Shown here piece after piece: positions 26,674 through 36,249 of a DNA stretch of 64,000 bases. Location of the stretch: positions 1 to 64,000 of the forward strand of contig CANFLL010000008.1 in assembly GCA_947447825.1 (NCBI GenBank). Reading direction: 5' to 3'. How positions within the stretch are numbered: position 1 is the first letter of the stretch; each line of letters begins with the position of its first letter. A program made the translations under genes and the position numbers. The notes beneath the pieces were generated by a model. That model was not told the DNA's origin, made no database searches, and was given only the letters and a program-made list of their open reading frames with translations. Origin of the DNA: Chitinophagaceae bacterium. Lineage in GTDB: Bacteria; Bacteroidota; Bacteroidia; Chitinophagales; Chitinophagaceae.

Positions 26674-27534
26674 ATGAAGAAGTCAATCAACACGCTTTTA
26701 TTCTTATTGATTACCATTGGTTCTTTTGCTCAGCCACCCAAAGAAAAGGCTTTGCTATGGAAGATTAGCGGCAACGGACTTAAACAAGCATCCTATTTAT
26801 ATGGCACTATACACATAATGTGTCCAGACCAAATAAAGGTAGATTCTGCATTAAAACAAAGCTTTGCCTCTACCAAACAGCTTTATCTAGAGATAAATAC
26901 GAGTGACCCAGCAATGATGTCGAAGGCTATTAATGGTATGATGATGCCCGAAGGAGAAAGCCTAGAGAAGTTAGTAAGCAAGGCAGAATATGACAGTATG
27001 AGCCAAATATTTCAGGGCAAATCAGGAATGCCAATGATGCTGATGGCCAAAGCAAAGCCAATATTGTTAATGAGTGCAGTTTATCCTTCATTATTAGGAT
27101 GTGCGCCAGAAGGTTGGGAAACGAAGTTTCAGGTAATGGCAAAGGAGAGTAAATTGCCAATAAAAGGATTAGAGACTATAGAGTATCAGTTGAGTGTTTT
27201 TGATTCAATTCCTTACAAAACACAAGCTGCGATGCTAAAAGACTTTTTGTATAACCTTGATAGTACAAAAAAAAGCTTTGATGAAATGCTAACTATTTAT
27301 CTCGAAAAGAATATTAATGCCTTGTATGAAATGACCGTAAAAGACCCCGACTTTGGCAATTATGAAGCCCTGATGCTAAACAACAGGAATAATAACTGGA
27401 TAACCGTGATGTCTGCTGCTGCTAAAGATAAGCCTACCTTTTTTGCAGTAGGTGCAGCGCATTTAGGTGGAGACAAAGGGGTGATTAGTCTATTAAGAAA
27501 GAAAGGGTTTGAGGTTGTTCCTGTGAAATACTAA
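26674..27534 (+). CDS. TraB/GumN family protein, exported
   Basis: The 286-residue product (from the ATG at 26674) has a signal peptide (INTLLFLLITIGSFAQ). It shows the two hallmark motifs of the TraB/TIKI fold: LYGTIHIM near the start (GxxH) and FFAVGAAHLGGDKGV near the end, with GLETIEYQL in the middle. Eukaryotic TIKI members are metalloproteases; bacterial members are thought to be related enzymes, with unknown substrates. The signal peptide supports a periplasmic location. A longer frame from 26629 only adds 15 charged residues before the signal peptide. Confidence 0.85.
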   Translation: MKKSINTLLFLLITIGSFAQPPKEKALLWKISGNGLKQASYLYGTIHIMCPDQIKVDSALKQSFASTKQLYLEINTSDPAMMSKAINGMMMPEGESLEKLVSKAEYDSMSQIFQGKSGMPMMLMAKAKPILLMSAVYPSLLGCAPEGWETKFQVMAKESKLPIKGLETIEYQLSVFDSIPYKTQAAMLKDFLYNLDSTKKSFDEMLTIYLEKNINALYEMTVKDPDFGNYEALMLNNRNNNWITVMSAAAKDKPTFFAVGAAHLGGDKGVISLLRKKGFEVVPVKY

Positions 27535-27570
27535 GCAATTGATTTCTGGGTTGCAGTTTGTGTTGCATCT

Positions 27571-27622
27571 TGCAAAGTACACAAAGACAAAACAAAGGAC
27601 ACTAAGGTTTATAGTCTAAACC
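27571..27622. repeat. CACAAAG/CACTAAG interspersed repeat fragment
   Basis: GTACACAAAGACAAAACAAAGGACACTAAGGTTTA-like text closely follows the left arm of the element at 1047-1211 (GTACACAAGG ... CACTAAGGTTTAGAGTC). No right arm follows, so this is a half element. Confidence 0.6.
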
Positions 27623-27750
27623 GGTAATTCTACTTTCTACTAATTCTTCTTAGTATCACATTTAAAGTGTTTTTATCAACCAACCCTTTTTTTAACATTG
27701 AATGCTTAACTGACTTTTAGATGATGGTTGTATTAACTTAAAAAACAAAA

Positions 27751-27782
27751 AACGCTACACAGTATTTAAACCGTATAGCGTT
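27751..27782 (-). terminator. Terminator of the acyltransferase gene
   Basis: AACGCTA and TAGCGTT pair, extended by AC/GT next to a bulge. On the minus strand the stem is followed by TTTTTTGTTTTTT, about 30 bp after the stop codon at 27810. Confidence 0.75.
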
Positions 27783-27809
27783 CTAGTGGAACTGTATAAA
27801 ATCTAACAA

Positions 27810-29120
27810 CTAAGCAATGGATAATTGATGTGCCTCTTTTCTAATACCAACCCAGTATTTGATGTTTATCTCTTCTAATCTCACAAAATATAAGTAGCAT
27901 CCGCTAAACAATGATACTGGTTTGCGAATGATGAATTCCAAAGTGGAAACCAATGTATCGTAAACGTAATCAACAGCATAGTAGTATATTCCTTCTTTTC
28001 TGATGGTAACCAATGAGCGTTTGTCTATTTCACCTCTTCCGCCAGAGAATAGTAAATAGAACTTAGGAAAGTGTTGGTGAACAATTTTGTCTAATAAAAC
28101 CAATGAAGGAAGAAGAAGCGATGGAACAAATACGTAAGAAACAAGGTGAGAAGCAGTGAATGTGTAAAAATGCTTTGCCATTAAGAAATCGCCTATGTAA
28201 TTGATTAGTGGCGCATGGAAAGCATATACAAAAAAAGAACAAGTGCTTATTTGTGTGTACCATTTTTTGTTAATCATCATTGCTACAAAACCATCGAAGC
28301 AAAACCAACAAGCATATAACCCAAGAATTTCATTTACTTTAAATAGCATAGTCAACAAATATTTGATGTAACCAATGTTGCCGCCATGATAAAACGATAA
28401 GCCGGTACGTATAAAACACAACGCAATGAATAGGTGTAAAGCATAAATTGGTTTGAAGCTTGAAATTGGTTTTGAAAGGTCGATATTATACATTTTTAAA
28501 TAAAAACCAAAGATGTAAAAGATGAACCCTCTGTCTCTTATTTCACCATCAAGGTGATTCGTAAACATCCATACTAAAAACATTACACTTAATGCTTGAA
28601 TTGGAACCCTTTTTAAAACTGAACGAATAATTGGGGAAAAGGCAGCTAATAAGAATATGATTTTTAAATACCATAATTGAAATGAAACTGGATTAATGAA
28701 TAGAAAGTTTAAAATATCTTTCACTCCATAATGCCATAAGCTTTTGCCTAATAAACCATCATTACTGTGAAAACCATACACAAGTATTTCGAAAATACAT
28801 GTCAACACCAAACCTGTGATGCTGATGAAAAAGTAAGGTATTATTAAGGTCTTGAACTTTTTAATAAGTAATTGAGCATAAGGCAATTCTTTTGAATTAG
28901 CCATTAGATAACCTGATATTGCCATTAGTAACGGCATTCTGAAACGAAGAAGCGAATTAGAAACAAAAAGCTCAATGAACACTTCTAATGAAGCCTTTCC
29001 TTCAATGAGTGTTGAGGGCGTAATGGTGTATGGACTATAGTTATAGTTATGAATAAATAATAATCCAATCATACAGATAATTTGGTAAAACCTAATCTTC
29101 GATTTCAAAAATGTGTTCAT
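27810..29120 (-). CDS. Membrane acyltransferase 3 (OafA/YrhL-like) protein
   Basis: The 436-residue protein has about ten membrane helices. It starts RFYQIICMIGLLFIHNYNY, with a histidine in the first helix as in acyltransferase-3 enzymes, followed by LRFRMPLLMAISGYLMA, a close match to the family pattern (VRFFMPLFFFISGFLL). A later helix region has SFFVYAFHAPLI. Such enzymes O-acylate surface glycans or lipids using cytosolic acyl donors. About 90 C-terminal residues after the last helix are polar and extra relative to the basic family. No glycan synthesis genes are adjacent. Confidence 0.75.
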   Translation of the reverse strand: MNTFLKSKIRFYQIICMIGLLFIHNYNYSPYTITPSTLIEGKASLEVFIELFVSNSLLRFRMPLLMAISGYLMANSKELPYAQLLIKKFKTLIIPYFFISITGLVLTCIFEILVYGFHSNDGLLGKSLWHYGVKDILNFLFINPVSFQLWYLKIIFLLAAFSPIIRSVLKRVPIQALSVMFLVWMFTNHLDGEIRDRGFIFYIFGFYLKMYNIDLSKPISSFKPIYALHLFIALCFIRTGLSFYHGGNIGYIKYLLTMLFKVNEILGLYACWFCFDGFVAMMINKKWYTQISTCSFFVYAFHAPLINYIGDFLMAKHFYTFTASHLVSYVFVPSLLLPSLVLLDKIVHQHFPKFYLLFSGGRGEIDKRSLVTIRKEGIYYYAVDYVYDTLVSTLEFIIRKPVSLFSGCYLYFVRLEEINIKYWVGIRKEAHQLSIA

Positions 29121-29269
29121 ATCTTCCTGTTTTTTTTATTGATAGAACAAATATGAGCCATTAAAATAAGGGGGCATACCCCCTAAATAAATCGTATTAG
29201 AACTGATTAGTAATCGATAACTGTACTACTACAAGGGTGGTGAATGTTTTCTTTGATTGGTGAAAAGTC

Positions 29270-29425
29270 GAATGTTGAAAGCGGAGAGTCTGAAAATAAA
29301 CGCTCATAATTAACTTCGACTATATGATTTTCTACTTTTCACGTTCTACATTTGATTTGACACTCTTAACTCTTATCTCTTAACTTTTGACTTTCAACTC
29401 TCTACTTTCTACTTTTCAATCTACT
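29270..29425. repeat. TTTTGACTTTCAACTCTCTACTTTC-type simple repeat
   Basis: The left half (GTCGAATGTTGAAAGCGGAG) is partly complementary to the right half (CTTTCAACTCTCTACTTTC). This is one more low-complexity intergenic family, reaching to within 10 nt of the radA promoter box. Confidence 0.6.
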
Positions 29426-29430
29426 CCATT

Positions 29431-29438
29431 TATCTTTA
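29431..29438 (+). promoter_or_regulatory. -7 box TATCTTTA for radA (leaderless)
   Basis: TATCTTTA starts 12 nt before the radA ATG, so the predicted transcription start coincides with the start codon. Confidence 0.45.
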
Positions 29439-29442
29439 CCGA

Positions 29443-30819
29443 ATGAGTAAGGTAAAAACGGCTTTCTTCTGTAGTAATTGTGGCTATGAAAGTGTTAAAT
29501 GGGTAGGTAAATGTCCTGCTTGTAATGAGTGGAACACCCTAATTGAAGAAGTGTTAGATAAAGGCACAAAAGAACAAGCATGGACAGGAACTACAGGAAC
29601 AAAAGGTGGAAGAAAAGCGAACAAAGCCATCGCACTAGAAGACGTGACCGCACTAGAAGAAGTGCGAATGATTACCAAAGATGCTGAACTTAATAGGGTT
29701 TTGGGTGGTGGAATTGTGCCTGGAAGCATTGTATTAGTAGGTGGGGAGCCGGGCATTGGAAAGAGTACCCTGTTTTTGCAGCACGGACTAATGATGACGG
29801 AAACAAAAGTGCTTTACATTAGTGGTGAGGAAAGCGAACAACAGATAAAAATGCGTGCAGACAGGCTTAAAGCTGCTAATAAAAACTTTTATTTATTGAC
29901 CGAAACATCTGTTCAGGCCATCTTTGAAGAGATAAAAAAGCTGCAACCACAACTGGTTATTGTAGATTCTATTCAAACAATACAATCTAATTTAATAGAT
30001 TCTTCGGCAGGAAGCATTAGTCAGATAAGGGAATGTGCGGCTGAATTTCAACGGTTTGCTAAAGAAACAAATACGCCTGTGTTCTTAATTGGACATATAA
30101 CTAAAGACGGAAATATTGCCGGTCCTAAGATACTGGAACACATGGTAGATACCGTTTTGCAGTTTGAAGGTGACCGTCATTATGCGTACAGAATTTTGCG
30201 AACGTTGAAGAATAGGTTTGGTAGTACCTCCGAATTAGGCATCTATGAAATGACGGGCGATGGAATGCGGGTGGTATCTAATCCATCAGAAATACTAATT
30301 ACTCAACGAGAAGAACAATTGAGTGGTAGCGCCATTGCAGCATCGCTTGAAGGAATGCGACCACTATTGATTGAAGTGCAGGCTTTAGTAACCCAAAGCG
30401 TTTATGGAACGCCCCAAAGAACGGTGAGTGGGTTCGATTTGAGGAGATTGCAACTACTATTGGCTGTTCTTGAAAAAAGAGGAGGTTTCTTGTTTGGTAC
30501 AAAAGACGTGTTCGTGAATATTGCTGGAGGGTTGAAGGTGGAAGATCCCTCCATAGATTTGGCAGTGATTTGTGCATTGTTGAGTAGTTATGAAGATGTG
30601 CCATTGCCTGCCCACGTCTGTTTTGCCGGAGAAGTAGGTTTGAATGGTGAGATTAGGGCGGTAAACAGAATTGAGCAACGGATTGCAGAGGCAGAAAAGC
30701 TAGGGTTTGAAAAGATAATAGTCAGTAAATACAACAAGAAAAGCTTTGATCCCAAGGCATTTAAGATTCAGGTTGTTGCGGCAGGACAAGTTCATGAAGT
30801 ATATAAGTTGTTGTTTTAG
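29443..30819 (+). CDS. radA: DNA repair protein RadA
   Basis: RadA is a RecA-like ATPase that drives branch migration in recombinational repair. The 458-residue product has a four-cysteine zinc finger (CSNCG at 10-14 and CPACN at 24-28), a Walker A motif GGEPGIGKST (100-109), the RadA-specific KNRFGS motif (about 257) and a C-terminal Lon-like domain (DIFVNIAGGLKVEDPS-type text and CFAGEVGLNGEIRAV). Length is normal. Expression is predicted from an unusually close promoter, with comF downstream on the same strand. Confidence 0.95.
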   Translation: MSKVKTAFFCSNCGYESVKWVGKCPACNEWNTLIEEVLDKGTKEQAWTGTTGTKGGRKANKAIALEDVTALEEVRMITKDAELNRVLGGGIVPGSIVLVGGEPGIGKSTLFLQHGLMMTETKVLYISGEESEQQIKMRADRLKAANKNFYLLTETSVQAIFEEIKKLQPQLVIVDSIQTIQSNLIDSSAGSISQIRECAAEFQRFAKETNTPVFLIGHITKDGNIAGPKILEHMVDTVLQFEGDRHYAYRILRTLKNRFGSTSELGIYEMTGDGMRVVSNPSEILITQREEQLSGSAIAASLEGMRPLLIEVQALVTQSVYGTPQRTVSGFDLRRLQLLLAVLEKRGGFLFGTKDVFVNIAGGLKVEDPSIDLAVICALLSSYEDVPLPAHVCFAGEVGLNGEIRAVNRIEQRIAEAEKLGFEKIIVSKYNKKSFDPKAFKIQVVAAGQVHEVYKLLF

Positions 30820-30914
30820 AATTTAGAGTTGAATTTTTACCACAATTTGCATAAAGCGTTGATGAAAATTACAAAGAAAAGATTAAGGAGTGTACTGCTT
30901 AGGAGAGTTGGCAG

Positions 30915-30950
30915 TAACAATTCACAATTATCAACTATCAATTGTAATTT
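30915..30950. repeat. AATTATCAACTATCAATTG repeat fragment before comF
   Basis: A short copy of the AATTGATAATTG family, immediately upstream of the comF start. Confidence 0.5.
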
Positions 30951-31646
30951 ATGCTCAAGTCTTGGTTATCTGCGTTCATTCACTTAATCTATCCTCACAA
31001 TTGTGAAGGCTGCGGTACAGACATACTGAATGAGAAAAGTTTTTTGTGTACCAAATGCTTATTTCAATTGCCACAAACAGGATTCATATCAAATGCAAAT
31101 AATCCCATCGAGAAAAGATTATATGGAAGAGTAAAAGTTGAAGAAGCAGGTGCAGCTTTTTATTTTACTAAGGATGGATTATTGCAACACTTGATAGGGC
31201 AACTTAAATATAAGAACAATAGAGAAATGGGACTTTATTTGGGGCGACTGGTGGGTAATCAATTAAAAGCTACTCATCGATTTGATGGTTTGGAAGCTTT
31301 AATACCATTGCCCTTAAATGAAAGAAAACTACGAGTACGAGGCTACAATCAGTCGGAGATAATTTGCGAGGGCATTATTTCAGTATGGCCAAAAGCATTA
31401 ATAACAGATGCTGTTTGCAGGGTGATTGATACAGCCACACAAACAAATAAATCATTAACGGATAGGTGGGAGAACATTGAGGGGGCATTTGCCATTGCCG
31501 ATGCAACAAAAATAGAAGGTAAACATATTGCCTTGGTAGATGATATAATAACCACTGGTGCATCCATTGAATCTTGTGGAAGAGAGCTACTTAAAGTTAA
31601 AGGCGTGCGTCTTTCAGTGCTTTGTGTTGGTGCAACTAATTTATAA
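30951..31646 (+). CDS. comF: ComF family phosphoribosyltransferase-like protein
   Basis: The 231-residue protein has two N-terminal Cys pairs (CEGCG and CTKCL, a zinc ribbon), the segment ALIPLPLNERKLRVRGYNQSE typical of ComF, and the PRPP-binding loop IALVDDIITTGASIE. ComF proteins act in uptake or processing of single-stranded DNA during transformation in several bacteria, although the enzyme reaction is not established. It follows radA by 130 bp, so both may belong to one recombination-related unit. Confidence 0.9.
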   Translation: MLKSWLSAFIHLIYPHNCEGCGTDILNEKSFLCTKCLFQLPQTGFISNANNPIEKRLYGRVKVEEAGAAFYFTKDGLLQHLIGQLKYKNNREMGLYLGRLVGNQLKATHRFDGLEALIPLPLNERKLRVRGYNQSEIICEGIISVWPKALITDAVCRVIDTATQTNKSLTDRWENIEGAFAIADATKIEGKHIALVDDIITTGASIESCGRELLKVKGVRLSVLCVGATNL

Positions 31647-31696
31647 ATTATACTTGTAAGGATAGTTAGTTATCTGAAATATCTTGCTTTATTATC

Positions 31697-32074
31697 CCCA
31701 TATTTTCTTATTCATCGATTGCCTATTGCTACCTATGCTGCAAACTAGGGAGCCATATAAAGTGCATTTAGTGCCTTCTTAGCAGTGCGTTTTGCTAAAA
31801 TAAGTGCTTTACAATCCTTTCCTGCTAATTAGGAAGCTCATTCACTTGCTTTGGTTTCCTTCGCTGCAAGGAAGGAAGCTTATTCATGTAATTATGCTTC
31901 CTTTCTTGCTAATCAGCTTGCTCATTCAGATGCGTGAGCTTCCTACGCTGCAAAGCAGGAAGCTTAGTTGCTCCATTTTATTGCCTTCTCTGCTGAGAAG
32001 GAAGCTCATGCACGCCAACGAGGTAATTTCGGAGCAGAGAAGGCAGCTAAAACACTTTTTTACTAACTATACAG
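31697..32074. repeat. Tandem array of 42-bp hairpin units
   Basis: Units start at 31739, 31781, 31823, 31865, 31907, 31949, 31991 and 32033, exactly 42 bp apart. Unit starts alternate between TGCAA and TGCTAA/TGCTGA types. Each unit boundary sits in the loop of a stem such as GCTTCCT/AGGAAGC (31938-31944 with 31957-31963), CCTTCTC/GAGAAGG or TTCCT/AGGAA. On the plus strand one frame (31804-32085) is open and shows a 14-residue periodicity (RKLIH, RKLSC, RKLMH at the end of units), but its composition is not protein-like and it lacks context, so I treat the array as non-coding. It separates comF from pta. Confidence 0.8.
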
Positions 32075-32116
32075 CACAGCATTAGGCATAATTGAGCGCC
32101 TATTTGTTTGGGGTAT

Positions 32117-32777
32117 GTTTGCCATATTCGGGTGATTTGTATCACGCAGTAAATACAAAAAAACAATACTCGCAATATGGAATAATCCGCTTTAAGACAA
32201 TATGAGTGATAGACTGAAATCGCAAAGCATTATTCCTAATAATTAAATTTACTCAATACGCTGCATTGAATAGATTCATGCTGCTTCTTGCATAACTTAT
32301 ACTTGATTGAAAACATTACACAAATTGGTCGTTAGCATTTAGTATTTGTGAGGATAAGATAAGTGTAGGCATTCGTTTCAAGGGCTTATACAAATATCAA
32401 TGTGCTCATTTTGTGTAATCTTTCTTCACCTAGTTTACTTTTTCTGTATCACTGGCATTTCTTCAACATAACTTCTCTTCAGAAAAGCGTTCCATAAACT
32501 ATGAAGTTGCTTTCAAATGCTTACGTTCTTAAAAACTAAAAAGACTGTAAGGCTATGTTCCCATGTGTTTAGCTTTTTTTCTTTTTTAAAAGCTATATAA
32601 TAAGAAACACAAACTACTTCTTTTTTCATTTTTTATTAGATTATTGTGTGAATAGTAGATGTTGATAAGTAGAAGGATTGCCTATGATTATTGTCAGTTT
32701 TAGATTTGCAGCTAATCAGCATTTTTGCAGTTGTAATAAAAAAAGAATCTTTAGCATTAATTTAATTACTTTTATAT
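32117..32777. other. Long leader region of pta, no gene seen
   Basis: 660 bp of AT-rich DNA. An 11-bp inverted pair (ATTACACAAA-type near 32312 and TTTTGTGTAAT near 32411) is the only structure I note. A weak TACTTTTA box lies 11 nt before the pta start codon. Confidence 0.4.
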
Positions 32778-34865
32778 ATGAGCAATGCAATTTATATAGC
32801 TACCAACCAGCCTTATAGCGGTAAATCGGTTGTAGCACTCGGTCTGCTTAACATGCTTTATGGCAAAACAAAGAAAGTAGCTTATTTTAAGCCAATAATC
32901 TACCGCCCCAATGAAAAAGAAAAGGATTTTCATATCCAAATGATTTCTTCTTTTTTCAAACTAAATATCCCTTACGAGGACATGTATGCTTTTACTCGAG
33001 AAGAAGTTTTGCAACATCGAGCGGCTGGCAATGATGCTTTCGTAATAGATACTATCATTGAAAAGTTTAAACGCCTTGAAGAAAACAATGATTTTGTGGT
33101 GGTAGAAGGTACAGACTTTTTGAAAGATGGCGTATCGTATGACTTTGATGCAAACATTGCTATTGCCAAAAACTTAGGGATTCCAGTTATAATATTGGTA
33201 AGTGCTGATAAGTCAGAAAATGATTCAGTTGTAAATAATCTTTTAGCAGTCTGCAAAAGTTTTAGTGATAAAGATATTCAAGTTCTTGCCGCCATCGTTA
33301 ACAAGACTGCACCAGACGCTATTGATTCGTTGAGAGGTATATTGGAAAGTCAACTCCCAGAAAATTTATTGCTAAGTATTATTCCTAGTAATAAAAATCT
33401 TGATAGCCCAAGCATGAAAGAAATTGTAGAATCTATTGGAGGAACGGTGCTATTAGGGCATGAAAATCTAGGTAATCAAGTCGATCATTCAATTGTAGGT
33501 GCTATGCAATTAAGAAATTTGTTGCTTCGGCTAAAACCAAATACATTAATTGTAACTCCTGGCGATAGAGGTGATATTATTATGGCTGCCATGCAAGCTA
33601 ACATTTCTACCAACTATCCAAAAGTTGCTGGATTAATACTTACTGGAGGGCTAGAACCTGAAGAACCCATACTTAGGTTGGTGGAAGGTTTGGAAACTGT
33701 TGTTCCTGTAGTTCAGGTGCAAACAGGCACTTTTGAAACGGTTACCAACATAAGCAAAACACCGTCTAGAATAAGTATGGATAATGGTAGTAAAATACAA
33801 CTAGCTATTAATACTTTCGATAAATATGTGAATGCGGCAGGTCTCGAAGAAAAAATAAAAACCTTCCATACAGTCGGTATAACACCGCACATGTTTCAAT
33901 ACCAGATGGTTAAAAGAGCCAAGAGCCATAAGAAACACATTGTTTTGGCAGAAGGTAATGATGATAGGGTATTAACTGCTGCTGCCAGACTATTGCAACA
34001 GGATATTGTTACATTAACAATATTAGGAGACAAAGAAGAGATAGAAATTGCATTGCGGAGGCTGAATCTTAGTTTTCCAAAAGAAAATGTACAAATAATA
34101 AATCCTTTAAAGTCTGACATATTTAATGATTATGCAGATACGCTTTATGAACTTCGTAAGACAAAGAATGTTACTCCAGAAATGGCCAGGGATATGATGG
34201 CGGATGTTTCTTATTTTGGAACAATGATGGTATATAAAGGTGATGCAGATGGAATGGTTTCTGGTGCAGTACACACCACTCAACACACCATTCGTCCGGC
34301 ATTGCAATTTGTTAAAACTAAAGCTGGCATTAATACTGTTTCCTCTGTGTTTTTCATGTGTTTAGAAGATAGGGTTTGTGTGTTTGGCGATTGTGCGGTG
34401 AACCCTAATCCAACGGCAGAACAGTTAGCCGAGATAGCCATTTCTGCGGCAGAAAGTAGTGTTGCTTTTGGAATTGAGCCATTGGTTGCCATGCTTTCCT
34501 ATTCTTCTGGAACAAGTGGGGTAGGGGAAGATGTTGATAAGGTTAGGGAAGCAACAGCATTGGTAAGAAAGTTGAAACCTGAATTAAAAGTAGAAGGACC
34601 TATTCAGTATGATGCGGCTGTGGACCCTGTGGTAGGTAAACAAAAGATGCCTAATTCGCCAGTGGCTGGTCAGGCAAGTGTGTTGATTTTTCCTGATTTA
34701 AATACAGGTAATAATACCTACAAGGCAGTGCAACGAGAAACAGGAGCTTTGGCAATTGGGCCAATGTTGCAAGGTTTAAATAAACCAGTGAATGATCTTA
34801 GTAGAGGTTGCACCATTGATGATATATTTAACACGGTAGTCATTACTGCTATTCAAGCACAATAA
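32778..34865 (+). CDS. pta: Phosphate acetyltransferase
   Basis: Pta interconverts acetyl-CoA and acetyl phosphate. The 695-residue protein is the long form: an N-terminal P-loop domain (TNQPYSGKSVVALGL), a DRTGG domain in the middle (about 210-330, LIVTPGDRGDIIMAAM) and the catalytic PTA domain from about residue 370 (KKHIVLAEGNDDRVL, DGMVSGAVHTTQHTIRPALQ, YSSGTSGVGEDVDKV, FPDLNTGNNTYKAVQR). It is followed by ackA on the same strand; the pair yields acetate and ATP. Confidence 0.95.
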   Translation: MSNAIYIATNQPYSGKSVVALGLLNMLYGKTKKVAYFKPIIYRPNEKEKDFHIQMISSFFKLNIPYEDMYAFTREEVLQHRAAGNDAFVIDTIIEKFKRLEENNDFVVVEGTDFLKDGVSYDFDANIAIAKNLGIPVIILVSADKSENDSVVNNLLAVCKSFSDKDIQVLAAIVNKTAPDAIDSLRGILESQLPENLLLSIIPSNKNLDSPSMKEIVESIGGTVLLGHENLGNQVDHSIVGAMQLRNLLLRLKPNTLIVTPGDRGDIIMAAMQANISTNYPKVAGLILTGGLEPEEPILRLVEGLETVVPVVQVQTGTFETVTNISKTPSRISMDNGSKIQLAINTFDKYVNAAGLEEKIKTFHTVGITPHMFQYQMVKRAKSHKKHIVLAEGNDDRVLTAAARLLQQDIVTLTILGDKEEIEIALRRLNLSFPKENVQIINPLKSDIFNDYADTLYELRKTKNVTPEMARDMMADVSYFGTMMVYKGDADGMVSGAVHTTQHTIRPALQFVKTKAGINTVSSVFFMCLEDRVCVFGDCAVNPNPTAEQLAEIAISAAESSVAFGIEPLVAMLSYSSGTSGVGEDVDKVREATALVRKLKPELKVEGPIQYDAAVDPVVGKQKMPNSPVAGQASVLIFPDLNTGNNTYKAVQRETGALAIGPMLQGLNKPVNDLSRGCTIDDIFNTVVITAIQAQ

Positions 34866-34980
34866 ATTAGTGGTTAGGAATTAGTATTTAGTGGATAGTA
34901 TTTATGCTAATTCCTCTCACAACTTACAACTTACGACTCACCACTAACAGCTAATCACAAATCACTAATAACTAAATAAA
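34866..34980. repeat. TTAGTGGTTAG/CACTAACAGCTAATC repeat between pta and ackA
   Basis: The first half is rich in TTAGTGGTTAGGAATTAG-type text and the second half in its complement (ACTCACCACTAACAGC, CACTAATAACTAAATA), so the region can fold into a long stem. It belongs to the TTAGTTGTTAG family and could tune ackA expression relative to pta. Confidence 0.7.
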
Positions 34981-34982
34981 AG

Positions 34983-36182
34983 ATGCAAATTTTTGTAATA
35001 AACTGTGGTAGTAGTTCCATTAAATATCAGTTAATAGCAATGCCAGAAGCCAAACTTGTTTGTAGTGGACTTGTGGAAAGAATAGGTACTGATGAAAGCG
35101 TATTGAAGCACAAAGTATTTAAAGATAATGATGAATTTGTTCAGGTTAAACAAACTGGAAATGTAGATCATGGTGGTGCATTGGCAGCAGTGGTTGAGAT
35201 AATGATGGATAAAGTAAATGGCGTTATTACGTCGGCTGATGAAATTCATGCTGTTGGGCATCGGGTACTACATGGAGGAAAGGCTTTTTTTAAAACAATA
35301 CAGGTTAGTGAAGCTGTGAAAGCTCAGATAGAAACATTGTATCCACTAGGACCATTGCACCTTCCTGCAAATCTTACGGGGATTCAAGTAGCAGAAAAAT
35401 TGTTTCCTTCTTCTGCGCAAGTAGCCGTCTTTGATACTGCTTTTCACCAAACCATGCCACCGGTTGCTTATCGTTATGCAATTAGTAATGATTATTATGA
35501 AAAGAATGATGTTAGAGTATATGGATTTCATGGAACCAGTCATAAATATGTTTCGGCAAGGGCGGCGGATTATTTGCGCAATCCTGAAGCAAAAATTATT
35601 ACAATACATTTAGGAAATGGATGTAGTATGGCGGCTGTTAATGCTGGAAATTGCCTAGATACTTCCATGGGGTTAGGGCCTTTGAGTGGATTGATTATGG
35701 GCACAAGATGTGGAGATATTGATGCGTCAGTTGTTTTTCATTTGATGGAAACTTATGGGTTTTCAATTCCAGAAATGCAGACTCTTCTGAATAAGAAAAG
35801 TGGAATGTTGGGCTTATGTGGCTTTAGTGATATGCGAGATGTGAAAGCTGCCATCAAGGATGGAGATGAAGCTGCCAAACTAGCCTATGAGATGTATGCT
35901 TATAGAATTAAAAAATATATTGGATCGTATGCGGCTATCTTAAATGGCTTAGATGCTATTGTATTTACAGGTGGCATTGGAGAAAATGATGGTGCAATGC
36001 GTGCCTTGTCAGTAAAAAATTTAGAATTTTTTGGTATCACATATAATGAGAATACTGCGGTTATTTCAGTTGATGGAATAACGGAATATCAAAATGCTGG
36101 AGCTAGAGTAAAAGTTTTAGTTGTACCAACAAATGAAGAGCTGCAAATTGCCAAGGAGTGCTATGACTTAATAAATTTGTAA
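34983..36182 (+). CDS. ackA: Acetate kinase
   Basis: AckA converts acetyl phosphate and ADP to acetate and ATP. The 399-residue protein has the N-terminal phosphate motif INCGSSSIKYQLI, VGHRVLHGGKAF, VFDTAFHQTMPP, RVYGFHGTSHKYVS, TIHLGNGCSMAAV and the C-terminal FTGGIGENDGAMR. All catalytic regions are intact. It is the second gene of the pta-ackA unit. Confidence 0.97.
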   Translation: MQIFVINCGSSSIKYQLIAMPEAKLVCSGLVERIGTDESVLKHKVFKDNDEFVQVKQTGNVDHGGALAAVVEIMMDKVNGVITSADEIHAVGHRVLHGGKAFFKTIQVSEAVKAQIETLYPLGPLHLPANLTGIQVAEKLFPSSAQVAVFDTAFHQTMPPVAYRYAISNDYYEKNDVRVYGFHGTSHKYVSARAADYLRNPEAKIITIHLGNGCSMAAVNAGNCLDTSMGLGPLSGLIMGTRCGDIDASVVFHLMETYGFSIPEMQTLLNKKSGMLGLCGFSDMRDVKAAIKDGDEAAKLAYEMYAYRIKKYIGSYAAILNGLDAIVFTGGIGENDGAMRALSVKNLEFFGITYNENTAVISVDGITEYQNAGARVKVLVVPTNEELQIAKECYDLINL

Positions 36183-36249
36183 TGAAAATGAATTAGGATT
36201 GTCCAATAAGATAATATAAACTTGCAATTAATATTAAAATTTTTGGTTT

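Noticed and set aside
31697-32074. CRISPR array
   Set aside because: The units are regularly spaced, but there is no constant repeat with unique spacers; whole units drift together and no cas gene is present.
31804-32085. 93-residue protein with 14-residue repeats
   Set aside because: The frame is open only because the period (42 bp) is a multiple of three. Composition is unlike other proteins here and there is no start context or homologue that I recognise.
32117-32777. Riboswitch or small RNA upstream of pta
   Set aside because: Only one short inverted pair is visible; I see no known aptamer consensus.
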